Shown here: positions 1 to 11,489 of the stretch, one piece after another
How the letters are laid out: each line of letters begins with the position of its first letter
How positions within the stretch are numbered: the stretch's first letter is position 1
Origin: Rhipicephalus microplus
Taxonomy: Eukaryota > Arthropoda > Arachnida > Ixodida > Ixodidae
Length of the DNA stretch: 64,000 nt
NCBI RefSeq assembly: GCF_043290135.1
Contig: NC_134710.1
Coordinates: forward strand, 200,626,692 to 200,690,691
Reading direction: 5' to 3'
Notes under the pieces: generated by a model
The model's input: the letters and a program-made list of their open reading frames with translations, nothing else
Database searches by the model: none
What the model was told of the DNA's origin: nothing
Made by a program: the position numbers and the translations under genes

Positions 1-943
1 TCTTTCATTTTGTTTTGATAACGTTTCCACTCCTATGGACACGAAAAATAAATGTAAATAAACGAAGAGAAACCAGCCTGTGAAGTCCTGAAGAAAACGT
101 TGATTTTCACATCAGCTTATTTTCTCGAAACAGTGCATTTCTTAGCACCAAAATGGCTGGTTGAGCGGGATTGTAGATGTTTTCGGAGACAAATCAACAG
201 TGCTGACTCTAACAGAAGGTCAAAGTAGAGAAGTGATGAAACATGTCTTCTCGCTGTCCCTAGTTGCTAGCGGTATTACCTTTCCACTAAAAAGCGCATC
301 TCTTCGTATGATCCCAAATCACCACATGCCTAAGATAGTTTGGTTGTGGGGGGATGGAATCAGATTTATCTAACGCGCGCTGCCATGCGTGCCAGGTGCA
401 GTAAAAATAATTGCTCTGCGATTCCATAGTTACATCTTGTTTAACGGTGAAATCCGTTGCTTCAAGGAGAATTAAGAAAAGTATATTTTTGAATAAGAGC
501 TATCGAAAGGACTGCTGAAAGTCTCTGGACTCATATACTTCTGCTCACAAAGCTCAATGTATCATCTCAATAGACTGTCCGTGGAGCCTCCCTACAAAGA
601 GTTTCTGCAGGGAGAAATACAGCAGCTTATATCACAAGAGTTTTTTTTATCATACGGTAGAATATTCGCTAAAAATGCCAGACAATGCTGCTTTCAACTT
701 ACGGATAGCTTAGTTCCTGTACTTTAGACTAACTTCAAGTTGAAATTGTTTTTTTGTTGTTAGATTTATCAAAATGCAAATGACCCCCAAAATTAATTCG
801 AAACTGTAGCCATGGGGCGTATTTTGAGGAATTACTCACATGACTTGCACTTTCACATTTGGCTTCTCATCCCCTGCATGCTTACTGTACTTTCAGATAG
901 CACGACACCTAAGTCAGTGTGCAAAACTCACCAGAGTCTTCAT
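1..943 (-). CDS. 5' end of a fourth glycine-rich-type secreted protein gene (partial; exon 1 at 932-943, intron runs off the left edge)
   Basis: On the minus strand 943-932 reads ATGAAGACTCTG (Met-Lys-Thr-Leu), followed at once by the donor GTGAGT (931-926). A TATATAAG box lies at 1007-1000. This is the arrangement of the three complete glycine-rich genes in the window (TATA, short leader, ATG plus three codons, donor). Insect cuticle-protein genes are known for a first intron that splits the signal peptide after about four codons. No signal-peptide-like or Gly-rich exon appears on the minus strand of 1-925, so the second exon should lie left of the window. The product is inferred only from this architecture. 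Everything from 1 to 931 would be intron and shows no other recognisable feature. Confidence 0.55.
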
Positions 944-999
944 CGTTGATCTTCAGTAGATGCTGGCGGAGTGCCTTGCTCGAAGCTAGGTGCTGAACC

Positions 1000-1007
1000 C
1001 TTATATA
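1000..1007 (-). promoter_or_regulatory. TATA box of the left-edge gene
   Basis: TATATAAG on the minus strand, 57 bases upstream of the ATG at 943. A start site about 30 bases downstream (near 975) would leave a leader of roughly 30 nt, as in the sister genes. Confidence 0.55.
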
Positions 1008-2590
1008 GTCTTTGCCGATGCTCGTTTACATATGGCCATTCAGTGAGTTATATTGGTCAATACGCCATCGTCCATTTAAAAAGCTTCCCCTTTTCCGCCC
1101 CAGCTGCTGGAATCGTCTTCCATAATAATATGGATTCTTCTGAATAGAGAAAACAGTTCCGACCATTTCCCTTTTCCGTAAGTGTTTGGAGCGCAAGTAC
1201 CCCGTCAATGTTATTTTCACTTGTACTTGCAGCAGTTTATATGCATTTATGCAAATATAAAACTAACAGTGACATATTGAGCGCACGCAAAACATTTAGG
1301 CTGCGCACTCTCACACCAAAAAGAACGCAAATAGAGCACCTTCTTCTGTTCGGTGCGTGAGCTCTTGCTTAAGCAGGGCTCCCGTGAAGGTGGCTGTGCA
1401 GATCATGTGGTTATCACGCCAGTATCAAAAATAGGGGCACGCCGTTCCCCCTTCCCTTTATTTTAATGGGCTTAAGACCCTGCACTTCGATTTCAAATGC
1501 AGCGTGCCGATTCTTGATTTAGATCAGCCATGACCGCGGCGCTTCCTCGACAAGCACCATCTCGGCACGTGGAGTACCGTCCTGCCCGATGAGCCTTGCA
1601 GAACACGTTCTTACAAAGAAAAAAAAATGCCGGTCATCGCAACCGGCACCTATTTACGACAAACTCCCCGCCCCCAACAAGCATGAAGGAGGAAACGATA
1701 AGTTACGATAACACCGCTCGGTACGGGTAACGATATATATCCCTCATATACATTTATTCTATTAAACTCCTTATAGCTACTTGCACTGACGTGGGCCTTG
1801 ATGTATTTCCCTTTGTTTTTCGTTGTGTCAAAGCTGAAATTTGTTAGATGCACAAAGTCTTCTTGTTGTTGCGTGCAACATGAAGCACTGATGCTTAAAC
1901 ACACTTGTGTAGAAGCAGCATTTAGGGGGCATGTCCTACCAAAATTTGGACGCTGCTAGTCAACTTGAGTGAGCTCTCATTTTAGTGAACTTGATGGTAC
2001 GCAAAAAAAATAGTTTCTTTACCTGGTGGGCCAGCAAACGCATTATTCACTTGAAAAAAAAACTGAATTGAACACATCAGATATCATGCCAAATGTGTAA
2101 AATACAATTTGTTTTAAAATCAATTCTGTAGTTTTCATTGGGACTTGCACCCTTAAAGCGCAAGAAGCAAGACAAACTGGTTCATAGAGTCTATGTTTGT
2201 ATACACAGCCTCTGGCACAGCTCCCTGCTGTATCAGCCTATCACGAAAGTTTCTAGTATATCCTGCAGTCTCCGCTATTGCCACAGGATTTTAACGTACC
2301 TCAGCCATTGTAACGTGCTCGTTGCACTCTTGTTCTTCTTGTTGCGAATTAACACCGAAAACAATTTCTAGTTATGATAGTTCTGTAGAGAAACTGACAC
2401 GCATGTGCCTCGTTTTCGTCAGCCGCACGGCTGCTGTATGTGCAAGCGGTGTTGTACCAACCCCGATGGATGGGCTATTTGAGGGAGGCACGCATCGGCT
2501 TCATGAAACGAAGCTGTCGGAACCCATAGGCATGATTGCTGATAGGTTAGCAAACAGATATGTCCCGCTTGGTATGATTCGTCCAACGAA
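1008..2590. other. Intergenic, unassigned
   Basis: Upstream flank of the left-edge gene followed by AT-rich DNA. Short ORFs here show no recognisable domain. A GC-richer patch near 1500-1600 gives no convincing protein. Protein-like similarity to a LINE begins only near 2600. Confidence 0.4.
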
Positions 2591-2599
2591 CTATCATAC

Positions 2600-4395
2600 G
2601 AACAAGGGTGAGCCAGATCCAACACTTGACGAGACATTCGGCTACAGCGAATTCGGGGCAGTATTACGCAACCTAGATATTCGTTATGCCTCTAGTCCGG
2701 ACGGAATTTACAACAGGGCTCTTAGGAACCTGGACGACGTCTTCATCGAGTACCTCACTGGAGAGATAAATTGTGTATGGAAGCAGGGTTCCATTCCAAA
2801 GACCTGGAAGTTCGCGTCAGTGCTACTCATTTCGAAGCCGCGAAAACCCACAGGACTCGCAAGCCTTCGACCCACCTCCCTGACGTCATTCGTGGAGAAG
2901 GCTGCAAAGCACGCCATTCACAAATGTATTTCGGACCAAGTAGAGAGGAGAAATTTGTTTTCGTACAACATGGGTGGCTTCCGTCCAGCTTTGCCGACGC
3001 AGGGTGCAATGAAGCTCATCAAGTGTCAAATAATCGACAATACAACCAGAGACGTCCAGGCTATTCTGGGTTTATAATTCGAAAACATTTTTGACAACGT
3101 ATCTCAAGCACACATTCTGAATTCCATACCGGATCTCAATTTGGGCGCAGCCTTTCACAATTACAAAAACTCTTGCTACTCATTTCAAAGCCGGGAAAAC
3201 CCCCAAAACTCGCAAACCTTCGACCCACCTCCCTGACGTCATTCGTGGGAAGGCTGCAAAGCACGCTATTCACAAACGTATTTCGGACCAAGTAGAGAGG
3301 AGAAATTTGTTTTCGTACAACATGGGTGGCTTCCGTCCGACTTTGCCGACGCAGGGTGCAATGAATCTCATCAAGTGTCAAACAACCGACAATCCAACCA
3401 TAGACGTCCGGGCTATTCCGGGTTTATATTTCGAAAACATTTGTGACAACGTATCTCAAGCACACATTCTGAATTCCATACCGGATCTCAATTTGGGTGC
3501 AGCCTTTCACGATTACAATAGCTCTTTTTTCAAAAGGCGGAAAGCGACACTTAAAATTGGAGACTTAGCAACAGAGGTTTTCGAGCTTGGCTCTCGAGGT
3601 GCATCGAAGAGGCGTTTGTTTCACCGCTAATATTTAGCATAGCAAATAGATGTCTCTCGGAAAAGCTATCTGCTATAGACGGTGTTTATCACATAGTCTA
3701 TGCAGGTGACTTAACTGTGTGGTGCACCAAATAATGTGAAGGGTGAGTTCAGGCGAGTCCCTAATCGGCAGTCAATGAGGTTGAATCATACCCGAAAAAC
3801 ACGCGACTCAAATGTTCCCCAAGTAAGTTCGAGTTAATTCTTTATAGACCGATGAGACGAGGTGGTTCCAAGCCCAGGACATGGAAGCCCCTCGAAGATG
3901 TCGGCATCAGGCTATTCATACGTGAAAGAAACCTCATTCCTAGAGTCAAGTTCATACGCATGTTGGGCATGGTTATCGAATCCAATGGATCCAATAGGCC
4001 TACGTAAGGTAGGATTAGGAAGAAAACAGAAATGCTCATTAAACTCATTAGTAGGGTGTCCAATAGAAGAGGAGGCCCGAAAGAAGACAATTAGCTTCGC
4101 ATTTTTCATGCCTTCCTCATGAGCCTCATGATCTATGTAGCAGCCATCCACAACTGGCTCAACTTCGAAAAAAGGTAGCTTAACAACCTCATTCGAAAGA
4201 ACAACAAAAGGTAGCTCGGAATTCTTATGACTGCTAGCACAAAACGCATCTGTCAATTAGGCGTGCACAATACGGTGGGCGAAATCCTCGAAGCACAGGA
4301 ATGGGCACAGCTGGTTCGACGATTCTGCTCTATAGCAGAGAGAAGAATCTTAGCCATTTTTGGCCTCAATCCAGTGTTGCAGAAAAGAGAAGCCG
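2600..4395 (+). mobile_element. Decayed non-LTR retrotransposon (R1/LOA-like LINE), RT to C-terminus
   Basis: Conceptual translation follows LINE reverse transcriptase in order. It shows ASSPDGI near 2690, W.QGSIPK.WK near 2780, LRPTSLTSF near 2870, then the motif-A region LGL-stop-FENIFDNV near 3070, and the active-site block IVYAGDLTVW at about 3693-3722. A C-terminal tail then runs QLGVHNTVGEILEAQ...ILAIFGLNPV to about 4380. Known elements carry YADD, so the catalytic box here (3699-3710) is YAGD. A TAA stop replaces the motif-A Asp at 3075-3077, frameshifts are present, and a 353-bp stretch is tandemly duplicated. The element is dead. The family assignment rests on motif order and tail, not on a search. 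Confidence 0.8.
2821..3526 (+). repeat. 353-bp tandem duplication inside the LINE
   Basis: Copy A is about 2821-3173 and copy B about 3174-3526. Both begin TGCTACTCATTTC and run through the same RT segment, including the SYNMGGFRP and motif-A regions. The copies differ by scattered substitutions and a short deletion in B near 3248, so the duplication arose after insertion and has since drifted. Confidence 0.85.
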
Positions 4396-4425
4396 TCGAA
4401 TCACCGAAACGCAAAGAATTAATCA

Positions 4426-4780
4426 ATTTACTTTATTTGAGGAGGAGGAGGAAGCAACGAAAGGGAGAAGGCAGAGAGGTTAACCAGAAAGACATCCCGT
4501 TGGCTACCCTACATGGGGGGATTAGGGAAGGGGACAAGAAAGACAAGAAAGAGAGAAGAGAGGGAAAAGAAAAAAGGGGGTGGGGGAGAGACAGAGAGTA
4601 ATTTCACTGCAGTGTGTAGAACTCTACCGCATGTCAGAGGCGTTGATACAAGCCTGTCTTTCTCAGGAAACACAGCAGGGCTTTCATTGCCTTGTGGCCT
4701 GTCGAGGCATGTGGACGTTGCTGTAATAGCACCTGCACAGAAAGAGGCCGATCATCCTGCAGTTTCCTTCGGGCTAGGTG
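4426..4780 (-). mobile_element. 3' end of a second LINE, antisense (purine-rich 3' UTR)
   Basis: On the plus strand a TTTATT (AATAAA on the minus strand) near 4433 is followed by GGAGGAGGAGGAAGC, GGTTAACCAG and GTTGGCTACCCTACATGGGG, then a long purine run. It abuts the C-terminus of the preceding LINE directly. The stretch at 54100-54270, which is the 3' UTR of a minus-strand LINE with readable coding sequence, has the same layout. I infer a 5'-truncated LINE inserted in reverse. Confidence 0.5.
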
Positions 4781-4859
4781 AGGGAGAGGGGAAACACCCC
4801 TGTATTTTACTACCCTACGTCGATGATGATGGCGGTGCCTCAGGTGACTTCAGAAGCAA

Positions 4860-5035
4860 AGAGAAAATATTCCTACGTACCAGTAGCATAGAGACGAAGG
4901 TACGAAGAAGATAGACTGGCGCAAGGTAATCTGTATTGCCGGCGCTGCTCGCTTAACTGGCTGTAAATATATCTGTGTCTACTCTTCCGAGTCGGTCTCC
5001 TTCCCGTAACATATTTGGTGCAGTGGTGCGATCCC
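4860..5035 (+). mobile_element. Probable 3' part of a 5' LTR plus primer-binding region of the Ty3/gypsy element
   Basis: The sequence ends ...CTTCCCGTAACA at 5011 and is followed by TATTTGGTGCAGTGGTGCGA, which resembles an LTR CA end plus primer-binding site. The gag ATG follows at 5085. The outer part of the LTR appears replaced by the antisense LINE. No matching 3' LTR was found, so the LTR call is positional. Confidence 0.35.
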
Positions 5036-6863
5036 CGTCCTCACCACGAAACCCCGAGGCAGGCACTTGCTAGCGGCTTTCAACATGGACACTGAAGATT
5101 CGATTACACCTTCTACGGTCGCCACGCTTCCTGCCCTGCCTGCCAATCCAGCGGCCGCAACAACTTTTGTGACACTTCCCACCCTAAAATACCCTCGCGT
5201 GTTCTCGGGTCGCGAGGGTTCGGACGTCGACAAATGGCTATCCCTGTACGAACGAGCCAGGGCCACTTACAATTGGGATTCCCCGCTCATGCTCACGAAC
5301 GTCATCTTATCTCGACAGAACCCATCGTAACTGGTTTGACACCCATGTACATAACACTACCAGCTGGGACAGCTTCAAGGAACAAATCTGTGAGCTTTAT
5401 GGAAACCCGTTTGATCATCAACAAGCAGTGAAGAAGGAGTTAACTCGCTCACAAACTTCCACCTAGCCCTACATAAGCTACATTCAGGATTCTTCGCACC
5501 ATGCCGCGAGGCCGATGAGAACACGTCCGAGCCTGAAAAAGCTGCGCATTTACTCAAAGGTGCCACCGACAGTGCGTTTAACTTGTTGGTATTCAACGAC
5601 GTGTCATCTGTTCATGCCATTATTCAAGAATGCCGCTGGCTCCACCAAACTAAGAGCAGGCATATCTCCCATCAGTTCCAGCGCCTTCCGAATACCACCG
5701 CGACGTCGTCGTGTCTCGACACATATCGTCAACCAAACACCTGTGACAATTCGAAGCGACTCCTCAGGCGAGAACTTGAAGTGGGCGCTCCCGCTATGGT
5801 AGAACGACGTCCCCTGACCCCTCTCTTTCAATCACTTTGCCCCTCATTAGAGCAGTCGTCCGGCAGGATAACGCCAGCTTGGGAAGTAGCTCTATTTCAC
5901 CGCCTGCCCACACCGACTTCAAGGCCCAATACATGCCTGCACGTCCGCTCCTGACCAGCTCTCCCTCAGCGTTCCGTAATCCAACCGCATGGCGAACACA
6001 CGATGACAAGCCCGTCTGCTTCTCTTGTCACCAAATTGGGCACATTTCTCGCAATTTCAGATGCCTCTGCCGTCCTCCTGCACAAGCTTGCCCTCGTACC
6101 TTCCATGCTCGTCCCGCTTATCATCATGAGACCAGCCCCAACCATTTTGCCCAGAAACCTCCTGAACCTTAATAATCCCGCTCTCCATCCTCCCAACGTC
6201 GCCAGTTTCGTTCTCCATAGCCCCGCCGACCATCTTCCTCCACCTTCCGAGGAGGTTCCCAGACGGAAAACTAAGTGTTGCAGCCCCCCGAGGTGGCGCT
6301 GCATCGCTCAGACTGGCATAAACACCTCTCTTGACCATACAGACAAAACAGAACCTTGTCGACGTTCAATAAGACGGCGCCCACGTGACTGCTCTTGTAG
6401 ACACTGGCGCTCGCCTTTCCGTTATGACGATGATTTTCGCAGCAAGCTTGAGGAGGCTCTCACACCTGCAACCACTCACTTCTTCCGTGTTGGCAATGGA
6501 GGAATAGCTTCTATCGTTGGAATGTGATCACTCGTGCAAGCATCGCGGATCGATACACAGTTGTACTTTTCACCGTACTTGATAAATGCCCCCATGACGT
6601 ACTTCTAGGCCTTGACTTCCTTTTCATGCATTTCAGCCTCATAGACAGTTCGGCCAGTACGCTCCGTCTACACTTGCCCACAACAGAACCGCTTGCGCAA
6701 CGGCTGCGTCGCCTGTTCACAACGGGACATGCGCGCCTCCTTTCACAAACACTGACCTACGTAGAGCTCGGTTCAATACCACTAGATGACGAAGGCTATT
6801 ATATTCTGACCCCTATCACCAATGTCCTCATCAACTGTGGCATTACACTACCACACAGAATTC

Positions 6864-7037
6864 TGTCTGTCGCAGGGATTGATTGATTGATTGGTATGTG
6901 GGGTTTAACGTCTCAAAACCACTATATGATTATGAAAGACGCCGTAGTGGAGGGCTCCGGAAATTTCGACCACCTGGGGTTCTTTAACGTGCACCCAAAT
7001 CTGAGCACACGGGCCAACAACATGTCCGTCGCAGGGA
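6864..7037 (-). mobile_element. 5'-truncated Ruka-type SINE with 15-bp target duplication, inside the gypsy element
   Basis: The SINE body is 6879-7022 in reverse, so its ATTGATTG tail lies at the left. The tRNA head is missing. It is flanked by TGTCTGTCGCAGGGA (6864-6878) and TGTCCGTCGCAGGGA (7023-7037), a 15-bp duplication with one mismatch. That is expected of LINE-mediated insertion. Confidence 0.9.
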
Positions 7038-7734
7038 ACTCCACGTGCCTCCCAGGTGTCAACTTTAGTTTGACACCTCAAGTGCTGTCGCAATAGATCT
7101 CTTTGGCGTTGCTCTGCACCTTTAAAACAACGCGGTGGGTGTTTTCATGATGTCTGACCCCCATGCTCAACATCAATCTGACACTTGCTCTGACAGCGCT
7201 ATTAGGTCGATGATTGCTTCCAGACTGACGAGCTCTACCGGGTTCTGCTGTCCTATACCAACATTTTCAATATCAGCTGCCGTCCATTGGGGAAAGATAC
7301 TGGTGTGACCCACCGCATAAACACTGTTAATGAGCATCCTACGCATAGACGTCCATATCAGGTATTGGTGGCCGAGCATCACATTATTCAAAGTGACGTC
7401 GACAAAATTCTCGCCAAGCACGTCATTGAGCTATTCTGCAGTCCTTGGGCTCTTGTGTCGAGCCAGTCCACAAGTAAGACAGCCCTTGATTGCCTCTATA
7501 GATCTCGCTATTTTCCCCCCAAAGACCTCCGTTCCGGCTACTGTATGGCAGATTGAGGTAGATGAAATTGCCGTAAAAAGTCAGCATTCATCACCCCCAA
7601 TGACCTATATCAGTTGAAGGTCATGCCCTTTGGCCTTGTAACGCTCCAACTACCTTTGAACGAATGATTTACTCCCTGCTCAGAGAATTCAAATGGTCCC
7701 CCTGTTTGTGCTACTTGGTCGACGTCGTCGTTTT

Positions 7735-8423
7735 ACAACGAAAGCTGTTATGAGATCACAACTCGGGTCACGCGCAGCGCCGTAGTTGTCCGCCTCTACC
7801 ACTGCTCAGCCGCCGCCGGTGTCCATAACCACTATTGCACAAACTATGAAAAGAAAATTTAGTAAGGACACAGTGGGGCTTAAACCCGGGTCCGCTGCGC
7901 GCCTGCTCAGTATTCTACCACCAAGCCACGCCGGCGCTTGAGACTTCTCCGCAAACTTGCCTTAAGCAGGCTTGATGTTGGGAAAGGAATCGCGTCAATG
8001 GGAGTAATAAAGCGTTTTAGAACAGCAAAAGTATAACCTTGCGTCACACAATGCGAATAGCAGAACGAGTAGGTCGTCCAATGTTTCAACTAATTACAAA
8101 AGCTTGTTCTTGATCACCTATTAACTGTGGCGCATACTCAATTCCACTATAATTCCTCATCGTCATCAGCTACCGCATGAACAATGGGTACAAAATTTCT
8201 TGCAAGTGTTAAGCGGAAATCACGCTTCTCAGAAGAATGACAAAAAATAGCATAGCGAACGCCTGCCTACTACCAAGAAATTATTAATAATAATGCCATA
8301 GTGGGTACTAACAGTAAGTGAGCTTGCCGCAGTTATCTAATGAGTGTTCACAAAAGGCTCTGATATGTCACTTCTAGCTTTCGCTGAGACTTTGCTGTGC
8401 CTTCCGCGCAGCACTGACGTTTA
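7735..8423. mobile_element. tRNA-bearing foldback repeat, copy 1, inserted in the gypsy RT
   Basis: The stretch begins ACAACGAAAGCTGTTATGAG. Near its right end it carries AGCTTTCGCTG (8376-8386), the inverted complement of the start. It interrupts RT between VVVF-like codons (to about 7732) and TFQTHLERL. A second copy of the whole unit lies at 48844-49664. An antisense tRNA-like module sits at 7868-7937 (B-box complement TTAAACCCGGG). No ORF is recognisable. It is best read as a non-autonomous foldback/MITE-like element, and its exact ends are uncertain by some tens of bases. Confidence 0.65.
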
Positions 8424-8791
8424 AAAAAAAACCAACATTTCAAACTCATCTAGAGTGCCCTTCAGCCGTTTTAGGCATATTCTGTCACGCTGGCCTCCAC
8501 CACAATTTGTCCCAATTTCACTTTGGATGTCACCAAATCACAGAACTGGGCCATTTATTAGACGCAAATAATGTACAGCCAGATCCGACAAAATTCAGCG
8601 ACGTCAAAAACTTTCCTGTTCCACGATCATCGAAGTATGTACGCAGCTTTATTCGTAGGAAGACTTTTATTTCGCCCATTGAACTCGATCGGCTATTTCT
8701 ACTGGTTAAAAAGTTAAATGTCTTAATTCTGTAATTACTGTCGTGATTAGTGTTTGTACATATCTGTGCATGCCTTCTGTCAAAGTAAAAA

Positions 8792-9057
8792 GAACACCGC
8801 ATGTAATTGATTGATATGTGGGGTTTAACGTCCCAAAACCACCATAAGATTATGAGAGACGCCGTAATGGAGGGCTCCGGAAATTTCGACCACCTGGGTT
8901 CTTTAACATGCACCAAAATCTGAGCACACGGGCCTACAACATTTCCGCCTTCATCGGAAATGCAGCCGCCGAAGCCGGAATTCGAACGCGCGACCTGCGG
9001 GTCAGCAGCCGAGTACCTTAGCCACTAGACCACCGCGGCGGCGAAACCCCGCAGGTA
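8792..9057 (-). mobile_element. Ruka-type SINE, near full length
   Basis: The SINE is 8806-9042 in reverse, with the tRNA-like head at the right (GTCAGCAGCCGAGTACC...CACCGCGG) and the ATTGATTG tail at the left. The flanks GAACACCGCATGTA and GAAACCCCGCAGGTA look like a decayed target duplication. Confidence 0.88.
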
Positions 9058-9091
9058 GCCCGCAGGTGCCTCACTTCGGTGATTGTTAAAT

Positions 9092-9155
9092 AATATTGGA
9101 CAAACTGCTTGAAACACCCTGTATACAGGGTGTTTCTAAAATTGTGTCCAATATT
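9092..9155. repeat. Head-to-head terminal-repeat palindrome (two 32-bp arms)
   Basis: The left arm 9092-9123 and right arm 9124-9155 meet at GTATAC. Both read AATATTGGACA...GAAACACCCTGTA outward in, on opposite strands, with a few mismatches in the middle. This is the form expected of terminal inverted repeats of a TA-inserting (Tc1/mariner-like) or similar element brought together. A lone CACCCTGTA motif recurs near 47870. Confidence 0.6.
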
Positions 9156-9960
9156 CTTTCATAAATCAGAAAAAAAGCACTATTTGATCGCTTTCGTCAC
9201 AGTTCTATTTTCTATAATGGCCGGCATTTTAAGAGGGTTCAAGATTTTGTTTGAAACATTAGTTAGAAATGTTAAAATAATTACCTTTTTATTTAGTAGA
9301 GTTAGGCAGTTAAGTCAAAAGGAAGAATATGAGTCCTTCATGCGAAAAACCGATTTTCGTTTTGAGATTTTTTTGAAGCGGCATCTAGTAATAACTGCGA
9401 ATTAATAAAATTTTCCCTAAGTCTGCGGTGAAACTGAAACCGAAACGTGAAAGAGTGCAATGGAAATAAGGGATCATTGTTATATAAACCATTAACCGAC
9501 TTCTTTGGGAGGTTGTGAGAGCTGCGCTCGCAACTACAGCACGCATGACGCACATGCGTTAATGAAGTGGCAAGAACTGCAGCCATGTAACCACTGTTTT
9601 GAACAGTGACGTGATTGTAGTTGTCTGCTTGTTGCACTCTTGAGTCCGGTGGTTTCAGTTTTGCCGTAGAATTCAGGAGAATTTCATTAATTCGCAGTTA
9701 TTAATAAGGTCTGCGTTCCTGAAATCTCAAAGCTGCAATGCGTGTTTGGTATCAAGGACTTTGATTCTTCTGTTTGACGTAACTGCTAAAATTCACTAAA
9801 TAATAGGCCAATTAGTTTACCTTTCCTAAGTACTGTTCTAAATGTTGTCTTCAACCTTCTTAGATGCCCGCCGCTACAGCAAGGCCAACTGTGAAAACAG
9901 CGAGCAAATAGCATCTTTTCCTGACTTTAAAAAGGCACTGAAACACTGTTTTGAGTAACC
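9124..9960 (+). repeat. Non-coding interspersed repeat, copy 1 (DNA-transposon-like)
   Basis: It starts with the right arm of the palindrome. Blocks such as GACGCACATGCGTTAATGAAG, TTTCATTAATTCGCAG and CTTCTTAGATGCCCGCCGC recur in order, diverged, at about 11490-12210. No coding capacity is recognisable. Confidence 0.5.
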
Positions 9961-10307
9961 ATGAAATTAACCGACTCTATAAGTGTATTACCTCACAAAT
10001 TGAACGCCGCAAAGCGTTTAAGAATCTATCCAGTACGAGCGAAGTTACAAAGATTCGTCACACGCTGCAATCACATTCTCTCTTCTCTCGTTCGACAAAA
10101 TCGCTGGAAGCTGAGCAGGGAGGGATGAGAGAGGCAAACAAAAAACGTCACTCGTGCCTCGTGACCTTGAGCACTTTTTTTCTTTGAATGTGCGGCTTTT
10201 ACAGTGCGCTCACGCGCGCACGCGTGGACAAGTGAGGGCCTCTCGCGTCGACCTGTGTAACAACCAAGCATGCCATATTCAAATCAGTCAATGGCTGATA
10301 GATGGGC

Positions 10308-10578
10308 TTAATGGGCTAATTGCCCCGCCACGGTGGTCTAGTGGCTAAGGTACTCGGCTGCTGACTCACAGGTCACGGGATCAAATCCCGGCTGTGGCGG
10401 CTGCATTTCCGATGGAGGCGGAAAGGTTGTAGGCCCGTGTACTCAGATTTGGGTGCGCGTTAAAGAACCCAAGGTGGTCAAAATTTCCGGAGCCCTCCAC
10501 TACGGCGTCTCTCATAATCAAATGGTGGCTTTGAGACGTTAAACCTCACAAATCAATCAATCAATTACTGGGCTAATT
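10308..10578 (+). mobile_element. Ruka-type SINE, full length, with 14-bp target duplication
   Basis: The SINE is 10322-10564: tRNA-like head with A-box region GGTCTAGTGGCTAAGG and B-box-like GGGATCAAATCCC, conserved body, and TCAATCAATCAA tail. The flanks TTAATGGGCTAATT and TTACTGGGCTAATT form a 14-bp duplication with one mismatch. Confidence 0.92.
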
Positions 10579-10779
10579 AGCCGTGATTTGTCGTGAGAAT
10601 AGAAAGCTATTTTAACTGGCTTTGATAATTTATTGTGAATTCAAGGCCGCGTGCTGCGCTATATTATTTGGCTCGCGTGTTGTCGGGAGCCTCTACTATT
10701 GATCGGCAGCGTTTTCTGACCATACTCAAAAAAAAAGTGTGGCAGGACCACTTTAAACAATATTAGACACATTTTTCAA

Positions 10780-10890
<111 letters not shown>

Positions 10891-11130
10891 CCCTTATCGA
10901 CCCTTATTTAATTTAACGAGGGTCTCCTCGTACTGGCAGACTTGGTGTCATTAGGTTGTATACGAGGGGCTATTAATCAGCTGCCCGCTCGTAATAAGTT
11001 CACGTGCTACGTGACGCCAAACATGCGCATAAAATAGTGGTTCACACTCGTCGCTTGGCTTATAGATGGCGCTGACTGTCACTCCTACTTCTAAATTCAC
11101 ATATAAACCCAAAAAAGTGGATGGAAAGAA

Positions 11131-11310
11131 GGCCGCTGTGGTAGCTCAGTGGTTAGAGCATCGAACGCGTTATTCGAAGGTGGTAGGTTCGTTTCGTGCT
11201 CACGGCTGGTTATTTTCTCATCCACTTCTCTTTCTTTTTATTTACAGTCCATTGGTTCTAATAACTTCACCTGTACATTCCTTGGCATTACTGTCTGTTA
11301 GATCTCACTA
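11131..11310 (+). mobile_element. Second tRNA-derived SINE family
   Basis: The head at 11131-11209 resembles a tRNA: A-box GTGGTAGCTCAGTGGTTAGA, B-box-like GGTAGGTTCGTTTC, and outer GGCCG...CACGGC ends that could pair. The body differs from the Ruka-type copies (TTATTTTCTCATCCACTTC and on). It is too degenerate to be a tRNA gene. Confidence 0.6.
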
Positions 11311-11361
11311 ATACTGTGTCAAAACACGAAAAAACGAGCCCTTAAATATACACTTCTTTCC

Positions 11362-11472
<111 letters not shown>

Positions 11473-11489
11473 CGTTTCTATAAACGTGT

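Larger units (their letters stand above)
5085..8740 (+). mobile_element. Dead Ty3/gypsy retrotransposon (gag, protease, partial RT) with two later insertions
   Basis: Gag begins at ATG 5085 with PRVFSGREGSDVDKWLSLYE and continues in another frame as NWFDTHVHNTTSWDSFKEQI near 5340. A zinc knuckle (CFSCHQIGHISRNF, about 6016-6057) has Phe in place of the last Cys. The aspartic protease box ALVDTGA has DTGA at 6400-6411 and continues to PHDVLLGLDF near 6590. RT starts with VTHRINTVNEHPTHRRPYQV near 7300. An internal deletion follows, then VMPFGLV and the active site YLVD (7712-7723) where YLDD is expected. RT resumes after a foreign insertion at about 8435 with TFQTHLERL and ends near 8670. Frameshifts and stops are many. 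No RNase H or integrase is visible. Confidence 0.85.

Noticed and set aside
10330..10400. Apparent tRNA genes in the SINE heads (also 29445, 35785, 43295)
   Set aside because: A- and B-box-like sequences are present but the cloverleaf is poor, and each is fused to the same SINE body and tail.
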